Below are positions 55,046-64,000 of a DNA stretch of 64,000 nt, one piece after another. The stretch is from Candidatus Nitrotoga sp. AM1P (GTDB lineage Bacteria; Pseudomonadota; Gammaproteobacteria; Burkholderiales; Gallionellaceae). Below the pieces are notes generated by a model. That model was not told where the DNA came from and did no database searches. It saw only the letters and a program-made list of their open reading frames with translations. The stretch is taken from positions 1,922,001 to 1,986,000 of the forward strand of contig NZ_AP019547.1 in assembly GCF_013168275.1 (NCBI RefSeq). The letters are read 5' to 3'. The first letter of the stretch is position 1, and every line of letters begins with the position of its first letter. The position numbers and the translations under genes are program-made.

Positions 55046-57802
55046 ATGTCTCCAGTATCGGCACACATCATTTCCGGCGAGGCTACGAGCACGCTCAACA
55101 TCCCTTTTGACCACCACAAGGTGATCCGCCGCAATGGTTCTGTAGTTGCTTTTGAGGCAACCAAGATTACCGTTGCATTGACCAAGGCATTTATCGCCGT
55201 AAACGGCGAAGCGTCCGCCCGCGTGCGCGAGTTAGTTAACCAATTGACCGAAACTGTGGTTAATGCACTGTTACGCCGCCACCCGCATGGTGGGACGTTA
55301 CATATCGAAGATATTCAAGATCAAGTCGAACTGGCTCTGATGCGTTCCGGGGAACACGATGTGGCCCGCGCCTACGTGCTTTACCGCGAGGAACGCACGC
55401 GTGAACGGGCCAAGATAAAAGTTGCGCCTGCGCATATTCTTCAAGTCAACGACAAGGGTGTGCTTCGCCCGTTGGATGAAGCGCGACTTGCGGCACGCAT
55501 CACGGCAGCTTGTGAAGGACTCGGCAACGCGGTAAGTGCTGATCCGATTCTTAAGCTGACACTACGTGATCTTTATGATGGCGTACCAGTTGAAGAGGTA
55601 CGCAAATGTGCCATCCTTGCCGCTCGTGCAATGATCGAACATGACCCAGCCTATAGCTTCGTTACCGCCCGGCTGCTGCTGAACAACATTTGCTGTGATG
55701 TTATTGGCGAAGATGCCGACATGGCAACGCGTTATGCCGAATATTTTCCCTCATTCATCAAGCGTGGCATTGAAGCAGAGCTACTTGACCGCGACATGGC
55801 AAATTTTGACCTGCCACGATTGGCCAATGAATTAACTGCAAGCCGTGACTTGCAGTTCAGCTATCTTGGCTTGCAAACCCTATATGACCGTTACTTCCTG
55901 CACATAAACGAAAATCGCATCGAGCTGCCACAGGCATTTTTCATGCGCGTGGCTATGGGCTTGGCGCTCAGGGAGAATGACCGCGATACACGCGCTATCG
56001 AGTTCTATCATCTACTGTCCAGTTTCGATTTCATGAGCTCAACGCCTACCCTGTTCAACTCTGGGGCCATCCGGTCGCAACTTTCTTCTTGCTACCTGAC
56101 TACCGTACCGGACGACTTGGCCGGTATCTTTGAAGCAGTAAAGGAAAATGCTCTTCTGGCCAAATACTCCGGTGGCCTTGGCAACGACTGGACCCCCGTA
56201 CGTTCTATGGGCGCACACATCAAGGGCACCAACGGCAAATCACAAGGCGTGGTGCCATTCCTGAAAGTCGCCAATGACACTGCCGTGGCAGTCAACCAAG
56301 GAGGCAAAAGGAAAGGCGCGGTATGCGCTTATCTGGAAACATGGCATCTGGATATCGAAGAATTTCTTGAGTTACGCAAGAATACCGGCGACGACCGCCG
56401 TCGTACACATGACATGAATACAGCCAATTGGATACCCGACCTGTTCATGAAACGTGTACTGGAAGACGGGGAATGGACACTATTTTCACCATCAACCTGC
56501 CCCGATCTGCACGACAAATTCGGCTCGGAGTTCGAGCGTGCTTACATAACTTATGAGGCCCGTGCAGCGAACAGCGAGATCACCCTATTCAAAAAAGTTT
56601 CGGCAGCCAGCCTGTGGCGCAAAATGCTGACCATGTTATTTGAGACCGGTCATCCGTGGATCGCTTTTAAAGATCCATGTAACATACGTTCGCCACAACA
56701 ACATGCTGGCGTGGTGCATAGCTCTAATCTATGCACCGAAATCACGCTGAACACCTCCGCATCCGAAATTGCGGTATGTAATCTTGGCTCGATCAATCTC
56801 AAGGCACATCTGAACACATTGGGCCAGCTTGACCATGAAAAACTCAAGCGCACCATTACCACGGCCATGCGTATGTTGGACAACGTAATCGACATCAACT
56901 ACTACGCCGTTGAAAAGGCGCGCAACTCCAACCTTCGGCACCGCCCGGTTGGACTGGGCATCATGGGGTTTCAGGATTGCCTGCATGAACTGCGGATACC
57001 CTATGCCTCGAAAAAAGCAGTCGAATTTGCTGACAGCTCCATGGAAGCAGTGTGCTATTACGCCTATTTGGCATCCACAGAACTGGCCGAAGAACGAGGC
57101 CGCTACGAGAGCTATAACGGCAGCCTGTGGGATCAGGGCATATTGCCGCAGGATACGCTGGAACTTCTGCGTCAGTCACGCGGCGGGCATGTAGAGGTAG
57201 ATATGTCCGCTAGCATGGACTGGGACAAACTACGTGCACGCATCAAACAGTACGGCATGCGCAACTCAAACTGCGTGGCCATTGCGCCTACTGCGACTAT
57301 ATCAAACATCATCGGCGTATCAGCCTGCATCGAACCTACTTACCAGAACTTATTTGTAAAGTCGAATCTGTCCGGTGAATTCACCGTCATTAACGAATAT
57401 CTGGTAAATGACCTCAAGCGGCTGGGACTGTGGGATGAAGTGATGATAGCCGACCTAAAATATTTCGATGGAAGCCTTGCTAAAATTGATCGCATCCCGG
57501 CCGAATTGCACAGTCTGTATGCGACTGCATTCGAGATTGAGCCGCAATGGGTAATAGAAGCAGCTGCACGGCGCCAGAAATGGATTGACCAAGCGCAATC
57601 GCTAAACATCTACATGGCTGGTGTGTCGGGGCGCAAACTCGACGAAACCTACAAGCTGGCATGGCTACGAGGCCTGAAAACTACATATTATTTACGCACC
57701 ATGGGTGCAACTTCAGCGGAAAAATCCACCTCGCGCGCTGGCGAACTGAATGCAGTGCAGATGTGCGCAATTGACAACCCAGAATGCGAGTCATGCCAAT
57801 GA
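55046..57802 (+). CDS. nrdA: class Ia ribonucleotide reductase, large subunit
   Basis: A 918-aa catalytic subunit reducing ribonucleoside diphosphates. It is longer than E. coli NrdA (761) because of about 150 extra N-terminal residues. One ATP-cone ([12 protein letters not shown] near 27-38 onward) is followed by a second, more diverged cone-like segment near 140-215. This arrangement is known from Pseudomonas NrdA. Active-site parts include S-S-C-Y-L, N-L-C-T-E-I and I-A-V-C-N-L-G; the C-terminal redox pair is C-E-S-C in the last five residues. It overlaps nrdB by 4 bases. Confidence 0.96.
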   Translation: MSPVSAHIISGEATSTLNIPFDHHKVIRRNGSVVAFEATKITVALTKAFIAVNGEASARVRELVNQLTETVVNALLRRHPHGGTLHIEDIQDQVELALMRSGEHDVARAYVLYREERTRERAKIKVAPAHILQVNDKGVLRPLDEARLAARITAACEGLGNAVSADPILKLTLRDLYDGVPVEEVRKCAILAARAMIEHDPAYSFVTARLLLNNICCDVIGEDADMATRYAEYFPSFIKRGIEAELLDRDMANFDLPRLANELTASRDLQFSYLGLQTLYDRYFLHINENRIELPQAFFMRVAMGLALRENDRDTRAIEFYHLLSSFDFMSSTPTLFNSGAIRSQLSSCYLTTVPDDLAGIFEAVKENALLAKYSGGLGNDWTPVRSMGAHIKGTNGKSQGVVPFLKVANDTAVAVNQGGKRKGAVCAYLETWHLDIEEFLELRKNTGDDRRRTHDMNTANWIPDLFMKRVLEDGEWTLFSPSTCPDLHDKFGSEFERAYITYEARAANSEITLFKKVSAASLWRKMLTMLFETGHPWIAFKDPCNIRSPQQHAGVVHSSNLCTEITLNTSASEIAVCNLGSINLKAHLNTLGQLDHEKLKRTITTAMRMLDNVIDINYYAVEKARNSNLRHRPVGLGIMGFQDCLHELRIPYASKKAVEFADSSMEAVCYYAYLASTELAEERGRYESYNGSLWDQGILPQDTLELLRQSRGGHVEVDMSASMDWDKLRARIKQYGMRNSNCVAIAPTATISNIIGVSACIEPTYQNLFVKSNLSGEFTVINEYLVNDLKRLGLWDEVMIADLKYFDGSLAKIDRIPAELHSLYATAFEIEPQWVIEAAARRQKWIDQAQSLNIYMAGVSGRKLDETYKLAWLRGLKTTYYLRTMGATSAEKSTSRAGELNAVQMCAIDNPECESCQ

Positions 57803-58848
57803 ATGACTATACCATCGCATCCAGCTCAGCTGGACGGATACGCGTGGAAGACAAGCGTATCATCAACTGCAATGCAGACGTTAATCAACTAGTGCCATTT
57901 AAATATAAATGGGCTTGGGAGAAGTACATCTCCGCCTGCGCCAACCACTGGATGCCGCAAGAGGTCAATATGTCCGCCGACATTGCGCTATGGAAGAACC
58001 CCAACGGGCTGACCGATGATGAACGCCTCATGGTCAAGCGCAATCTTGGATTCTTCACTACAGCGGACAGCCTCGCGGCCAACAATATCGTACTTGGCAC
58101 CTACCGTCACATCACCAACCCCGAATGTCGCCAGTACCTGCTACGTCAGGCATTCGAGGAGGCGATTCACACGCATGCCTATCAATACATCGTTGAAAGC
58201 TTGGGGCTGGACGAGGGCGAAATTTTCAACATGTATCATGAAGTTTCCAGCATACGTGAAAAAGATGAATTTTTGCTGCCCTTTATCGACACCCTGACCA
58301 ATCCGGACTTCAAGACAGGCACGCCGGAAACGGATCGCCAGCTATTACGCAGTCTAATCGTGTTTGCCTGCATCATGGAAGGATTGTTCTTCTATGTCGG
58401 CTTCGTGCAAATTTTAGCGCTTGGACGTCAAAATAAAATGACCGGTGCCGCCGAACAGTACCAGTACATCATGCGTGATGAATCCATGCACCTCAATTTC
58501 GGTGTGGATGTAATCAATCAAATCAAGCTGGAAAACCCTCACCTGTGGACACCTGAATTCCGTGAAGAAATTCGCGGCCTTATGCAGCAAGGCGTGGAAC
58601 TGGAATACCGTTACGCCGAGGACACCATGCCACGTGGCGTGCTTGGCATGAACGCATCAATGTTCAAAGAGTATCTGCGTTTTATCGCCAACCGCCGTTG
58701 TCAGCAAATCGGGCTAGATGTGCTATACCCAGGAGCTGGTAATCCGTTCCCGTGGATGGCAGAAATAATTGATCTCAAGAAGGAGAAAAACTTCTTCGAA
58801 ACGCGCGTTACTGAATATCAGACAGGGGGCGCATTATCTTGGGATTAA
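57799..58848 (+). CDS. nrdB: class Ia ribonucleotide reductase, small subunit
   Basis: A 349-aa diiron protein that generates the tyrosyl radical for NrdA. Iron ligands are visible in A-D-S-L-A-A, E-E-A-I-H-T-H and R-D-E-S-M-H-L-N; the radical Tyr is in I-H-T-H-A-Y. The ATG at 57799 overlaps the nrdA stop codon (ATGA). Upstream in-frame ATGs at 57784 and 57793 lie within nrdA and are less likely. Confidence 0.96.
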   Translation: MNDYTIASSSAGRIRVEDKRIINCNADVNQLVPFKYKWAWEKYISACANHWMPQEVNMSADIALWKNPNGLTDDERLMVKRNLGFFTTADSLAANNIVLGTYRHITNPECRQYLLRQAFEEAIHTHAYQYIVESLGLDEGEIFNMYHEVSSIREKDEFLLPFIDTLTNPDFKTGTPETDRQLLRSLIVFACIMEGLFFYVGFVQILALGRQNKMTGAAEQYQYIMRDESMHLNFGVDVINQIKLENPHLWTPEFREEIRGLMQQGVELEYRYAEDTMPRGVLGMNASMFKEYLRFIANRRCQQIGLDVLYPGAGNPFPWMAEIIDLKKEKNFFETRVTEYQTGGALSWD

Positions 58849-58946
58849 CAGACTTCGGGCACTACGCTGTATTTGGTGTGTACTGGGGAAGGTAGTAGTT
58901 GTTAGTGTTGTATTTCTTTGAACTTTGATTACCAAAGGAGGTTGAA

Positions 58947-59765
58947 ATGGCAGCAGTACAGAAAGCTAAACCAGCAGCTAAAAAACCCGCAGCTAAAACA
59001 GCAGTGGCAGCCAAAAAGCCTGCGACTAAAACAGCAGTGGTAACCAAAAAACCTGCGACTAAAACAGCAGTGGTCGCCAAAAAACCTGCGACTAAAACAG
59101 CAGTGGCAGCCAAAAAGCCTGCGACTAAAACAGCAGCGGCAGCCAAAAAGCCTGCGACTAAAACAACAGTGGCAGCCAAAAAACCTGCGACTAAAACAGC
59201 AGTGGCAGCCAAAAAACCTGCGACTAAAACAGCAGTGGCAGCCAAAAAACCTGCGACTAAAACAGCAGTGGCAGCCAAAAAACCTGCGACTAAAACAGCA
59301 GTGGCAGCCAAAAAACCTGCGACTAAAACAGCAGTGGCAGCCAAAAACCTGCGACTAAAACAGCAGTGGCAGCCAAAAAACCTGCGACTAAAACAGCAGT
59401 GGCAGCCAAAAAACCTGCGACTAAAACAGCAGTGGCAGCCAAAAAACCTGCGGCTAAAACAGCAGTGGCAGCCAAAAAACCTGCGGCTAAAACAACCATT
59501 CCTGAAAAAAAACCTTCTGCCCAAGTTAAAACAGTTCCGGCTCCAACTCCTCCAGCTCCGGCATCGGTGCGCCCGGCTGCGATTTGGCCTTTTCCTACAC
59601 CAGGCATTAACAAGCCAAATTAATGATTCACAGTTTACGGGTTACCCCACTGGGCGCACGCAAATCTGCATGCGCTTCTTTTCTTTAACGCCGGTGCAGA
59701 AAGCAAGAGCTGACAAGGTGGGAGAAAATGCAGCAAAACGACCGCTCTTTACGGTAAGCGAATGA
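58947..59765 (+). CDS. histone H1-like Lys/Ala repeat protein, apparent frameshift
   Basis: The frame starts behind an ideal AAGGAGG and encodes tandem 11-residue units (K-K-P-A-T-K-T-A-V-A-A), the composition of bacterial H1-like DNA-binding proteins that compact DNA. After 11 units a run of six A shrinks to five (59343-59347). From there the read-as-is frame becomes N-L-R-L-K-Q-Q-W-Q-P repeats and runs to 59765. One added A would continue the repeat for five more units and end at 59623 with a Pro-rich tail (about 225 aa). So the intact gene is probably 58947-59623. The shift could be a real slip, phase variation or a sequencing error in a homopolymer. Confidence 0.75.
   Translation: MAAVQKAKPAAKKPAAKTAVAAKKPATKTAVVTKKPATKTAVVAKKPATKTAVAAKKPATKTAAAAKKPATKTTVAAKKPATKTAVAAKKPATKTAVAAKKPATKTAVAAKKPATKTAVAAKKPATKTAVAAKNLRLKQQWQPKNLRLKQQWQPKNLRLKQQWQPKNLRLKQQWQPKNLRLKQPFLKKNLLPKLKQFRLQLLQLRHRCARLRFGLFLHQALTSQINDSQFTGYPTGRTQICMRFFSLTPVQKARADKVGENAAKRPLFTVSE
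58977..59510 (+). repeat. 33-base tandem repeats of the H1-like gene
   Basis: About sixteen tandem units of 33 bases (core CCTGCGACTAAAACAGCAG with a poly-A block) encode the K-K-P-A-(T/A)-K-T motif. Units 7-11 and 13-14 encode identical residues, which favours slippage and copy-number change. Confidence 0.9.
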
Positions 59766-59950
59766 TAGCCGGCCATAAAATGATTGAAGCAATGTACTAG
59801 TATTTCTTAGGTCCATTATCAGCCGGCTCTCCCGTAGCACACTATGTTATGCCTACCCACTTCAAAAACTGAGTGGCAACTTGCGGTTCAATGCAAATCA
59901 GGTCGAGAAAAATTTAATAACACTGCAAACCTAGCGTACGCGCTATAAAT
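59766..59950. other. non-coding segment before msbA
   Basis: Nothing recognised. If the H1-like gene ends at 59623 the gap extends from 59624 to 59950 (about 330 bases) and would contain the msbA promoter. No clear terminator stem was found. Confidence 0.3.
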
Positions 59951-61708
59951 ATGACCAGTTCACAGCTTTATTTGCGGTTGCTCGACTATATCAAACCCTA
60001 CTGGCGCATATTTGCACTTTCCATCCTTGGCATGGTAGTGGCTGCGGCTACGGAGCCGCTATTGCCGGTTTTGCTCAAAACCATGCTAGACGGCACATTC
60101 GTGCACAAAGATGAAACTATCATCCGATTGATCCCTCTGTTCATCTTGGCGATTTTTCTTGTACGCGGGGTGGCTACTTTTGTTGCTACCTACACTATCA
60201 CCTGGGTAGGAAGTAAGGTAGTGATGGACTTACGTGACGAAATGTTCAGTAAGCTGCTTTCCCTGCCTGCGCGCTTTTATGATGACCATGCGACTGGCAA
60301 CCTGATCTCAAAATTGACTTTTGATGTAACACAGGTAACAGCTGCCGCTACAACCGTAGTAACCATTGGCATCCGCGATTCTCTTATGATTGCGGGATTG
60401 CTGGGCTGGCTTTTTTATCTCAACTGGAAGCTTACTCTACTCAGCTTGATCATGGCGCCTGTGATTATCTTTATCATGAAAACCATCAGCGGGCGCTTAC
60501 GCGTAGCCAGCCGCAATTCACAGCGCGCGATGGGAGACATCACTCAAGTGATTGAAGAGACTGTAACCGCGCACAAGGTGGTTAAACTTTTCGGCGGGCA
60601 GCAATATGAAAGCCAGCGCTTTAGCAGTCAAGCTAACTGGGTACGCCGTCACACCATGAAACAGACCGCCGCCGCTGCCGCCAATATACCCATCGTACAG
60701 ATGGTGGCAGCAGTGGCGCTTGCGGTCATCGTTTATCTCGCTACCGAACAATCGCGCAGCGATGAAACAACCGTAGGTGGCTTCCTTTCCTTTATTGCAG
60801 CCATGTTGATGTTGACCCCGCCGCTAAAACGGCTCGCTAGCGTCAGCGAGCACTTGCAGCGGGGACTAGCAGCTTCAGAAAGTGTGTTTGAGTTGCTTGA
60901 TACGCCCAGTGAAATAGATACCGGCAAGAAATTAATTACTCACGCCTCTGGCCGGCTGAAATTTGAACATGTAAACTTTTCTTATCAGAAAGAAGAGAAA
61001 TTGGCTTTATGTGACATTAACTTGGAAATTCCTGCAGGGCAGACAGTTGCGCTAGTTGGTGCCTCAGGCAGTGGCAAAAGCACTCTAGCCAACCTCGTAC
61101 CGCGCTTTTATTCCCCGAATAACGGACATATCACACTGGACGATTATGACCTCGCGGAGCTCACGCTGGCCAGCCTGCGCGCTAATATCGCACTGGTAAG
61201 TCAAGATATTGTGCTATTCAATGACACCGTTGCCGCCAACATTGCCTATGGCCAGATGCGCAAAGTACCGGAGACAGAAATTATTGCCGCCGCGCAGGCA
61301 GCCCATGCAATGGAATTTATTAATGAAATGCCGCAAGGTTTGCAAACACTGGTGGGCGAACGGGGAGTGCGCATGTCGGGCGGACAGCGCCAACGCATTG
61401 CCATTGCTCGCGCTATTCTCAAAAATGCACCAATTCTTATTCTGGATGAAGCCACATCCGCATTGGATAGCGAATCTGAGCGTCATGTGCAAGCTGCGCT
61501 AGAAACCCTAATGCAAGGGCGCACCACACTAGTAATTGCTCATCGTTTGTCCACCATTGAAAAAGCCGACAGAATTGTTGTATTGCAAAAAGGCGAAATT
61601 GTTGAAATCGGCACGCACCAGGAATTACTTGCCCAGGGGGATGTATACGCACAGCTGCACCGCAGCCAATTCATGTGGAATGATGTTGCCCGCGACAATT
61701 CGGGATAA
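59951..61708 (+). CDS. msbA: lipid A export ATP-binding/permease protein
   Basis: A 585-aa ABC half-transporter that flips lipid A-core across the inner membrane. Six helices occupy about residues 18-310. The nucleotide-binding domain has Walker A G-A-S-G-S-G-K-S near 375, signature M-S-G-G-Q-R-Q-R near 475 and Walker B I-L-I-L-D-E-A-T-S near 495. Length and order match MsbA. With lptD this gives two steps of LPS transport in the window. Confidence 0.93.
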   Translation: MTSSQLYLRLLDYIKPYWRIFALSILGMVVAAATEPLLPVLLKTMLDGTFVHKDETIIRLIPLFILAIFLVRGVATFVATYTITWVGSKVVMDLRDEMFSKLLSLPARFYDDHATGNLISKLTFDVTQVTAAATTVVTIGIRDSLMIAGLLGWLFYLNWKLTLLSLIMAPVIIFIMKTISGRLRVASRNSQRAMGDITQVIEETVTAHKVVKLFGGQQYESQRFSSQANWVRRHTMKQTAAAAANIPIVQMVAAVALAVIVYLATEQSRSDETTVGGFLSFIAAMLMLTPPLKRLASVSEHLQRGLAASESVFELLDTPSEIDTGKKLITHASGRLKFEHVNFSYQKEEKLALCDINLEIPAGQTVALVGASGSGKSTLANLVPRFYSPNNGHITLDDYDLAELTLASLRANIALVSQDIVLFNDTVAANIAYGQMRKVPETEIIAAAQAAHAMEFINEMPQGLQTLVGERGVRMSGGQRQRIAIARAILKNAPILILDEATSALDSESERHVQAALETLMQGRTTLVIAHRLSTIEKADRIVVLQKGEIVEIGTHQELLAQGDVYAQLHRSQFMWNDVARDNSG

Positions 61709-61752
61709 TCAATATGTTTGGCTGCATTTGCAGCTAGAATTAAGTGTTCATG

Positions 61753-61784
61753 ATGTTGGCAATAAATTTATTTGCTGCCAACAT
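61753..61784. terminator. inverted repeat between convergent msbA and reductase genes
   Basis: ATGTTGGCA (61753-61761) and TGCCAACAT (61776-61784) form a perfect 9-bp stem with a 14-base AT-rich loop, between two genes that end toward each other. The position suits a bidirectional terminator, but no long T-run follows. Confidence 0.45.
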
Positions 61785-61853
61785 TAACCCCTCAAGAAAA
61801 AGGGCACAAATGGAAACTTGGATTTATGACGAGCCCTTGAGTGCGCTTGAAAA

Positions 61854-62864
61854 TTAAGTTTTGGGTGCGGGAGTAAACGCGTCGGAGAAAAATTCCTCGT
61901 TGGGTAATCCACGCAAGGTCGTAAAGTCACGGTGTGCTGCTTCCACTACTACTGGTGCACCACAGGCATACACTTGGTAACCAAACAAATCAGGATAATC
62001 TTTTAGTACGGCCTCATGCACAAAACCCGTCCTGCCTTGCCATTCATCCGCTGGCAACGCTTCTGATAAGACCGGTGTAAATTTTATACCATGAGTTTCC
62101 CATTCCTTGGCTTTATCGAGCATATAGAGACCATTCAAGTTATGCGCCCCCCAATAAAAATGCATGGAACGTTTCACACCAACATACAGTGCATGTTCGA
62201 TGATGGACTTGATTGGTGCGAAGCCAGTACCGCTGGCGACAAACACCACAGGTTTACTACTATCTTCACGCAGGAAAAAAGAACCTAACGGCCCCTTAAA
62301 ACGCAGGATGTCACGCTCTTTCATTTGCATGAAAACATGCTTTGTGAATTCGCCACCCGAAATGTTTCGCACATGTAGTTGCAGAAACTCGTCATCGTGC
62401 GGGGCATTGGCTAGTGAAAAGCTACGCGCCTTACCACCCTTCATAAGAATATCAATATACTGTCCCGCAAGAAACTGCAAACGCTCGTTGGCGGGCAACT
62501 TGAGGTAAAGCACCATCACGTCATCAAGTCGTTCCAATTTGTGTACGCGGCAGGGCAGGGTTTTCACCGGGATGTCTTTTGCGGCATTCACTTCGCGGCA
62601 CTCGATGATCAAATCAGACGTAGGTTTGGCGCAACAAAACAGGGCCATCCCCTCTGCTTTCTCTGCTTCACTCAGTATACTGCCCTCGTATTTGCCGTAA
62701 TCCACGGTGCCTTGCAGCAGCAAACCCTTGCATGTCCCGCATACACCGTCCCGGCAACTGTAAGGCAAAATAACGCCATGCCTCAGTCCCGCCTCAAGGA
62801 TGGTTTCGTCGGCTTCCATGATGAAACTATGATCGCTTGGTTTAATAAGAACGTTGAATGCCAT
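61854..62864 (-). CDS. 2Fe-2S ferredoxin/FNR-type flavin reductase
   Basis: A 336-aa fused electron-transfer protein. The N-terminal plant-type ferredoxin domain has cluster cysteines C37, C42, C45 and C77 or C78 (S-C-R-D-G-V-C-G-T-C-K-G). It is followed by an FAD domain (A-R-S-F-S-L-A-N near residue 150) and an NAD(P)H domain (V-A-S-G-T-G-F-A-P-I-K-S near 210). It resembles the CDP-6-deoxy-delta-3,4-glucoseen reductase-like proteins widespread in Betaproteobacteria, whose real partner is usually unknown. The ATG at 62864 is preferred over an in-frame GTG at 62882. Divergent from the next gene by 55 bases. Confidence 0.88.
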   Translation of the reverse strand: MAFNVLIKPSDHSFIMEADETILEAGLRHGVILPYSCRDGVCGTCKGLLLQGTVDYGKYEGSILSEAEKAEGMALFCCAKPTSDLIIECREVNAAKDIPVKTLPCRVHKLERLDDVMVLYLKLPANERLQFLAGQYIDILMKGGKARSFSLANAPHDDEFLQLHVRNISGGEFTKHVFMQMKERDILRFKGPLGSFFLREDSSKPVVFVASGTGFAPIKSIIEHALYVGVKRSMHFYWGAHNLNGLYMLDKAKEWETHGIKFTPVLSEALPADEWQGRTGFVHEAVLKDYPDLFGYQVYACGAPVVVEAAHRDFTTLRGLPNEEFFSDAFTPAPKT

Positions 62865-62919
62865 GTATATCTCGTTTGCCACATGCGCAAAAGCGGCAAT
62901 TTTAACGCATAATCATACA

Positions 62920-63801
62920 ATGAAACGAATCTTGATTATTGGCTGCGGCGATATCGCCATGCGGGTTGCACGCCTGTTAAGCGGCCATTACCGTTTGTTT
63001 GGACTGCTACGTAATACTGCACGTTTCGCTGAGTTACGTGCGGCAGGCATCACTCCGTTGCCCGGTGATCTGGATAACGCACCCAGCCTGCGTCGACTCA
63101 CTGGGCTGGCGCACACCGTACTGCATTTTGCGCCGCCGCCGAATACTGGCCAAAACGATACACGTACCCGCAATCTGCTGGCTATTTTATCGCGTGGCAC
63201 ACTACCCGAGAGTATCGTATATATCAGCACTAGCGGGATGTATGGTGACTGCGCTGGAAAATTTGTCACAGAGACCCATAGATTAAATGCGCAAACTACG
63301 CGCGCTCAGCGTAGAGTAGACGCGGAAAATAAAATTCGCAGCTGGGCAAAACGCACCGGAGTGCGTGCCATTATCCTGCGTGTGCCGGGTATCTATGCAA
63401 CCGACCGGCTACCGCTGCAACGCTTGCGTCAAGGCACACCGGCAATCTTGGCGGCAGAAGATAGCCATACTAATCACATTCACGCAGACGATCTCGCGCG
63501 TATCGTGACTGCGGCATTACGCTATGCAAAACCGAATCGGGTGTATCACACCAGTGATGATAGCGAACTAAAGATGGGAGACTACTTTGACAGTGTGGCA
63601 GACGCATTTGATTTACCGCATGTGCCACGCATCAGCCGTGAGCAGGCACAACAGACCTTGCCAAAGACCTTGCTTTCGTTCATAAATGAATCACGTCGCC
63701 TGACGAACACACGTATGAAACGAGAACTGAAAATAATGTTGCTCTATCCAACTGTGGCGGATGCGCTGAAAGTTATCCAAAAACCTGACTTGAACATCTA
63801 A
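62920..63801 (+). CDS. SDR-family NAD(P)-dependent epimerase-like protein
   Basis: A 293-aa protein with an N-terminal Rossmann fold (I-L-I-I-G-C-G-D-I-A-M-R-V-A) and extended-SDR features (Y-I-S-T-S-G-M-Y-G near 103 and V-P-G-I-Y near 155). The catalytic Y-x3-K is not obvious (the Y-G-D-C-A region lacks the lysine), as in YeeZ-like members. The start at 62920 begins the Rossmann strand directly. Substrate unknown. Often found divergent from the ferredoxin-reductase gene in related genomes. Confidence 0.8.
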   Translation: MKRILIIGCGDIAMRVARLLSGHYRLFGLLRNTARFAELRAAGITPLPGDLDNAPSLRRLTGLAHTVLHFAPPPNTGQNDTRTRNLLAILSRGTLPESIVYISTSGMYGDCAGKFVTETHRLNAQTTRAQRRVDAENKIRSWAKRTGVRAIILRVPGIYATDRLPLQRLRQGTPAILAAEDSHTNHIHADDLARIVTAALRYAKPNRVYHTSDDSELKMGDYFDSVADAFDLPHVPRISREQAQQTLPKTLLSFINESRRLTNTRMKRELKIMLLYPTVADALKVIQKPDLNI

Positions 63802-64000
63802 CCACATTGAATTCGCATTCAACTTTTATCCGGCCGTTCCTTTTTTTCTTATTCTTATATTAAAAGATATTGATATTCTTTCAATATCTTCTTGATTAGG
63901 CTCAACAGAGTGGGGCAGCCAGGACGGGAACATAACTAAATGGTTTTTCCTGGCCGGATATGAAAACTTTGGCGCATTAATTGCGTTAAGCTCTGCAATG
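63802..64000. other. non-coding right edge with AT-rich hairpin
   Basis: AAGATATTGA (63864-63873) and TCAATATCTT (63881-63890) make a perfect 10-bp AT-rich stem with a 7-base loop, 60 bases after the SDR gene. A longer-range pair TATCCGGCC (63827-63835) and GGCCGGATA (63952-63960) is also present. No gene is recognised before the window ends. Confidence 0.35.

Noticed and set aside
58862..59524. Hydrophobic repeat protein (G-F-L-A-A-T-A-V-L-V-A) on the minus strand
   Set aside because: Mirror reading of the Lys/Ala repeats of the H1-like gene, which has an ideal ribosome binding site on the plus strand.
1..64000. CRISPR arrays, tRNA or rRNA genes, insertion sequences, prophage genes
   Set aside because: Looked for on both strands; none recognised. 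The only tandem arrays are protein-coding (TPR, heptad and H1-like repeats).

Overview
The window is most likely a chromosomal segment of a betaproteobacterial nitrite oxidiser close to 'Candidatus Nitrotoga' (Gallionellaceae). This is inferred from two things: a complete periplasmic-type nitrite oxidoreductase (NXR) locus at the left end, and a housekeeping gene order typical of Betaproteobacteria (lptD-surA-pdxA-rsmA, dciA/secA/argJ, pilS-pilR-ampD-nrdA-nrdB, pyrE/xthA). No rRNA, tRNA, CRISPR array, transposase or integrase was seen.

Left part (263-9822, all minus strand). The order of transcription is a 91-codon unknown frame, an FNR-type site, nxrA (Tat-exported molybdenum subunit), nxrB (four-cluster Fe-S subunit), nxrC (heme b subunit), a TorD-like chaperone, a 69-aa unknown protein with a strong ribosome binding site, a P-loop Fe-S carrier ATPase with Nbp35-like cysteines, and a PepSY-type membrane protein. 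Near-identical GC-rich stem-loops sit in the nxrA-nxrB and nxrC-chaperone gaps.

10,000-18,100: rpoH behind a CIRCE (HrcA) operator; a DUF4124 protein and pyrE on the minus strand; xthA; and a ccmFGHI half-cluster for cytochrome c maturation, which fits an organism depending on c-type cytochromes. 18,200-24,400: a three-gene minus-strand glycosylation block (GT2-GT4 fusion, methyltransferase with coiled coil, SEC-C/TPR/SPINDLY glycosyltransferase). 24,400-35,260: rsmE, ubiH-pepP, murU-amgK, then lptD-surA-pdxA-rsmA ending in a strong terminator. 35,389-36,536: a two-gene accessory cassette (DUF4145/HEPN-like plus DUF5343).

36,811-38,967: sorAB sulfite dehydrogenase, a possible second electron donor system, plus a small secreted protein. 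39,295-46,289: polA (proofreading site apparently destroyed), a LOG-family protein, DUF2782, thrB, a BPSS1780-type membrane protein and argJ. 46,438-51,184: a cyclic-nucleotide-fold protein, secA, a 630-base gap, dciA and a PP0621-like zinc-ribbon protein. 51,208-58,848: pilSR, ampD, nrdAB. The right end holds a histone H1-like lysine/alanine repeat protein with an apparent frameshift, msbA, a 2Fe-2S flavin reductase and an SDR-family protein.

Inferred joint physiology: electrons from nitrite (NXR) and probably sulfite (SorAB) enter periplasmic cytochromes c whose maturation needs Ccm. The chaperone and Fe-S carrier genes serve NXR assembly. The rest is envelope biogenesis, cell-wall recycling (AmgK/MurU/AmpD), nucleotide metabolism and translation maintenance.
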